Below are positions 23,003-23,028 of a stretch of DNA of 23,028 nt, one piece after another. The translations under genes were made by a program, and so were the position numbers. The DNA is taken from the NCBI GenBank assembly GCA_016303225.1, contig JAEDMC010000018.1, forward strand, positions 1-23,028, written 5' to 3'. Position 1 is the stretch's first letter; each line of letters opens with the position of its first letter. Under the pieces are notes generated by a model. The model ran no database searches. It worked only from the letters and a program-made list of their open reading frames with translations, and was not told the DNA's origin. The stretch is from Kiritimatiellia bacterium (GTDB lineage: Bacteria > Verrucomicrobiota > Kiritimatiellia > RFP12 > UBA1067).

Positions 23003-23028
23003 GGTAGGGGCCGACGTCCTCGGCGGCC
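23003..23028. repeat. 26-bp direct repeat, copy 2 (reaches window end)
   Basis: An exact copy of 22909-22934 that runs to the last base of the window, so its true right end is unknown. The 68 nt between the copies show no gene and are not themselves repeated. Confidence 0.85.

Larger units (their letters stand above)
22618..23028. other. Gene-free tail with hairpins and a repeat pair
   Basis: No credible gene is seen in these 411 nt. A minus-strand frame covers part of it, but continues as a shadow through lolD and has no recognisable domain. A weak hairpin TCTTAT-CTGG-ATAAGA (22651-22666) follows lolD without a T-run, so no clear terminator can be called. The rest holds several small hairpins and a 26-bp direct repeat, which suggests a repetitive element or a structured RNA. 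Confidence 0.6.

Noticed and set aside
22909..23028. CRISPR array
   Set aside because: Only two copies, 68-nt interval and no cas genes.

Overview
This window is a dense, single-strand (all +) block of about 22.6 kb carrying 17 protein genes, followed by about 0.4 kb of gene-free, hairpin-rich DNA. The sequence is GC-rich. The genes describe a Gram-negative cell with lipopolysaccharide-type outer membrane machinery (LptD, LpxK, Lol ABC exporter), a rod-type elongasome (MreBCD, PBP2, RodA, MurJ) and an ExbB/ExbD motor. The pairing of that motor with large TPR proteins and a squalene-cyclase-like toroid protein, and the abundant 7-nt tandem arrays between genes, make me think of the PVC superphylum (Kiritimatiellota/Verrucomicrobiota/Lentisphaerota type). 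That assignment is inference from gene style, with no marker gene to prove it.

Layout: (1) 1-127, leader with a short octamer repeat and an extended -10 promoter. (2) 128-1492, aspartate kinase. (3) 1538-8313, the cell-shape operon mreB-mreC-mreD-mrdA-rodA, translationally coupled by short overlaps and ending with RNase G (rng). (4) 8310-13027, the envelope genes lptD, lpxK and murJ, with a promoter-like site inside the end of rng. (5) 13044-20653, a large TPR protein, a small TPR protein, an ExbB/TolQ-type protein, two ExbD proteins and a TonB-like membrane anchor fused to an alpha/alpha-toroid (prenyltransferase/squalene-oxidase repeat) domain. (6) 20679-22617, an ABC exporter of the LolC/E plus LolD type. 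(7) 22618-23028, no gene; short hairpins and a 26-bp direct repeat.

Read together, this is an envelope-construction island: cell-wall synthesis and lipid II flipping, LPS assembly and lipid A phosphorylation, lipoprotein sorting, and a proton-driven energy-transduction complex. The most promising undescribed system is region 5. The ExbB/ExbD motor there has as its apparent energy transducer a protein with a TonB-like N-terminal half (acidic cytosolic segment, one membrane helix, Glu/Pro-rich linker) but a cysteine-rich toroid where the TonB C-terminal domain should be.

A second theme is the non-coding architecture. Short tandem arrays, mostly with a 7-nt period and one with a 9-nt period, sit exactly between stop and start codons at most junctions from 11.6 kb onward, in two cases overlapping both codons. 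They also occur in frame inside murJ and lolC. Several genes (mreB, lptD, murJ, the large TPR gene, lolC, lolD) have no Shine-Dalgarno sequence, and three of these have a promoter-like -10 box only 7-10 nt before the start codon, suggesting leaderless transcripts.
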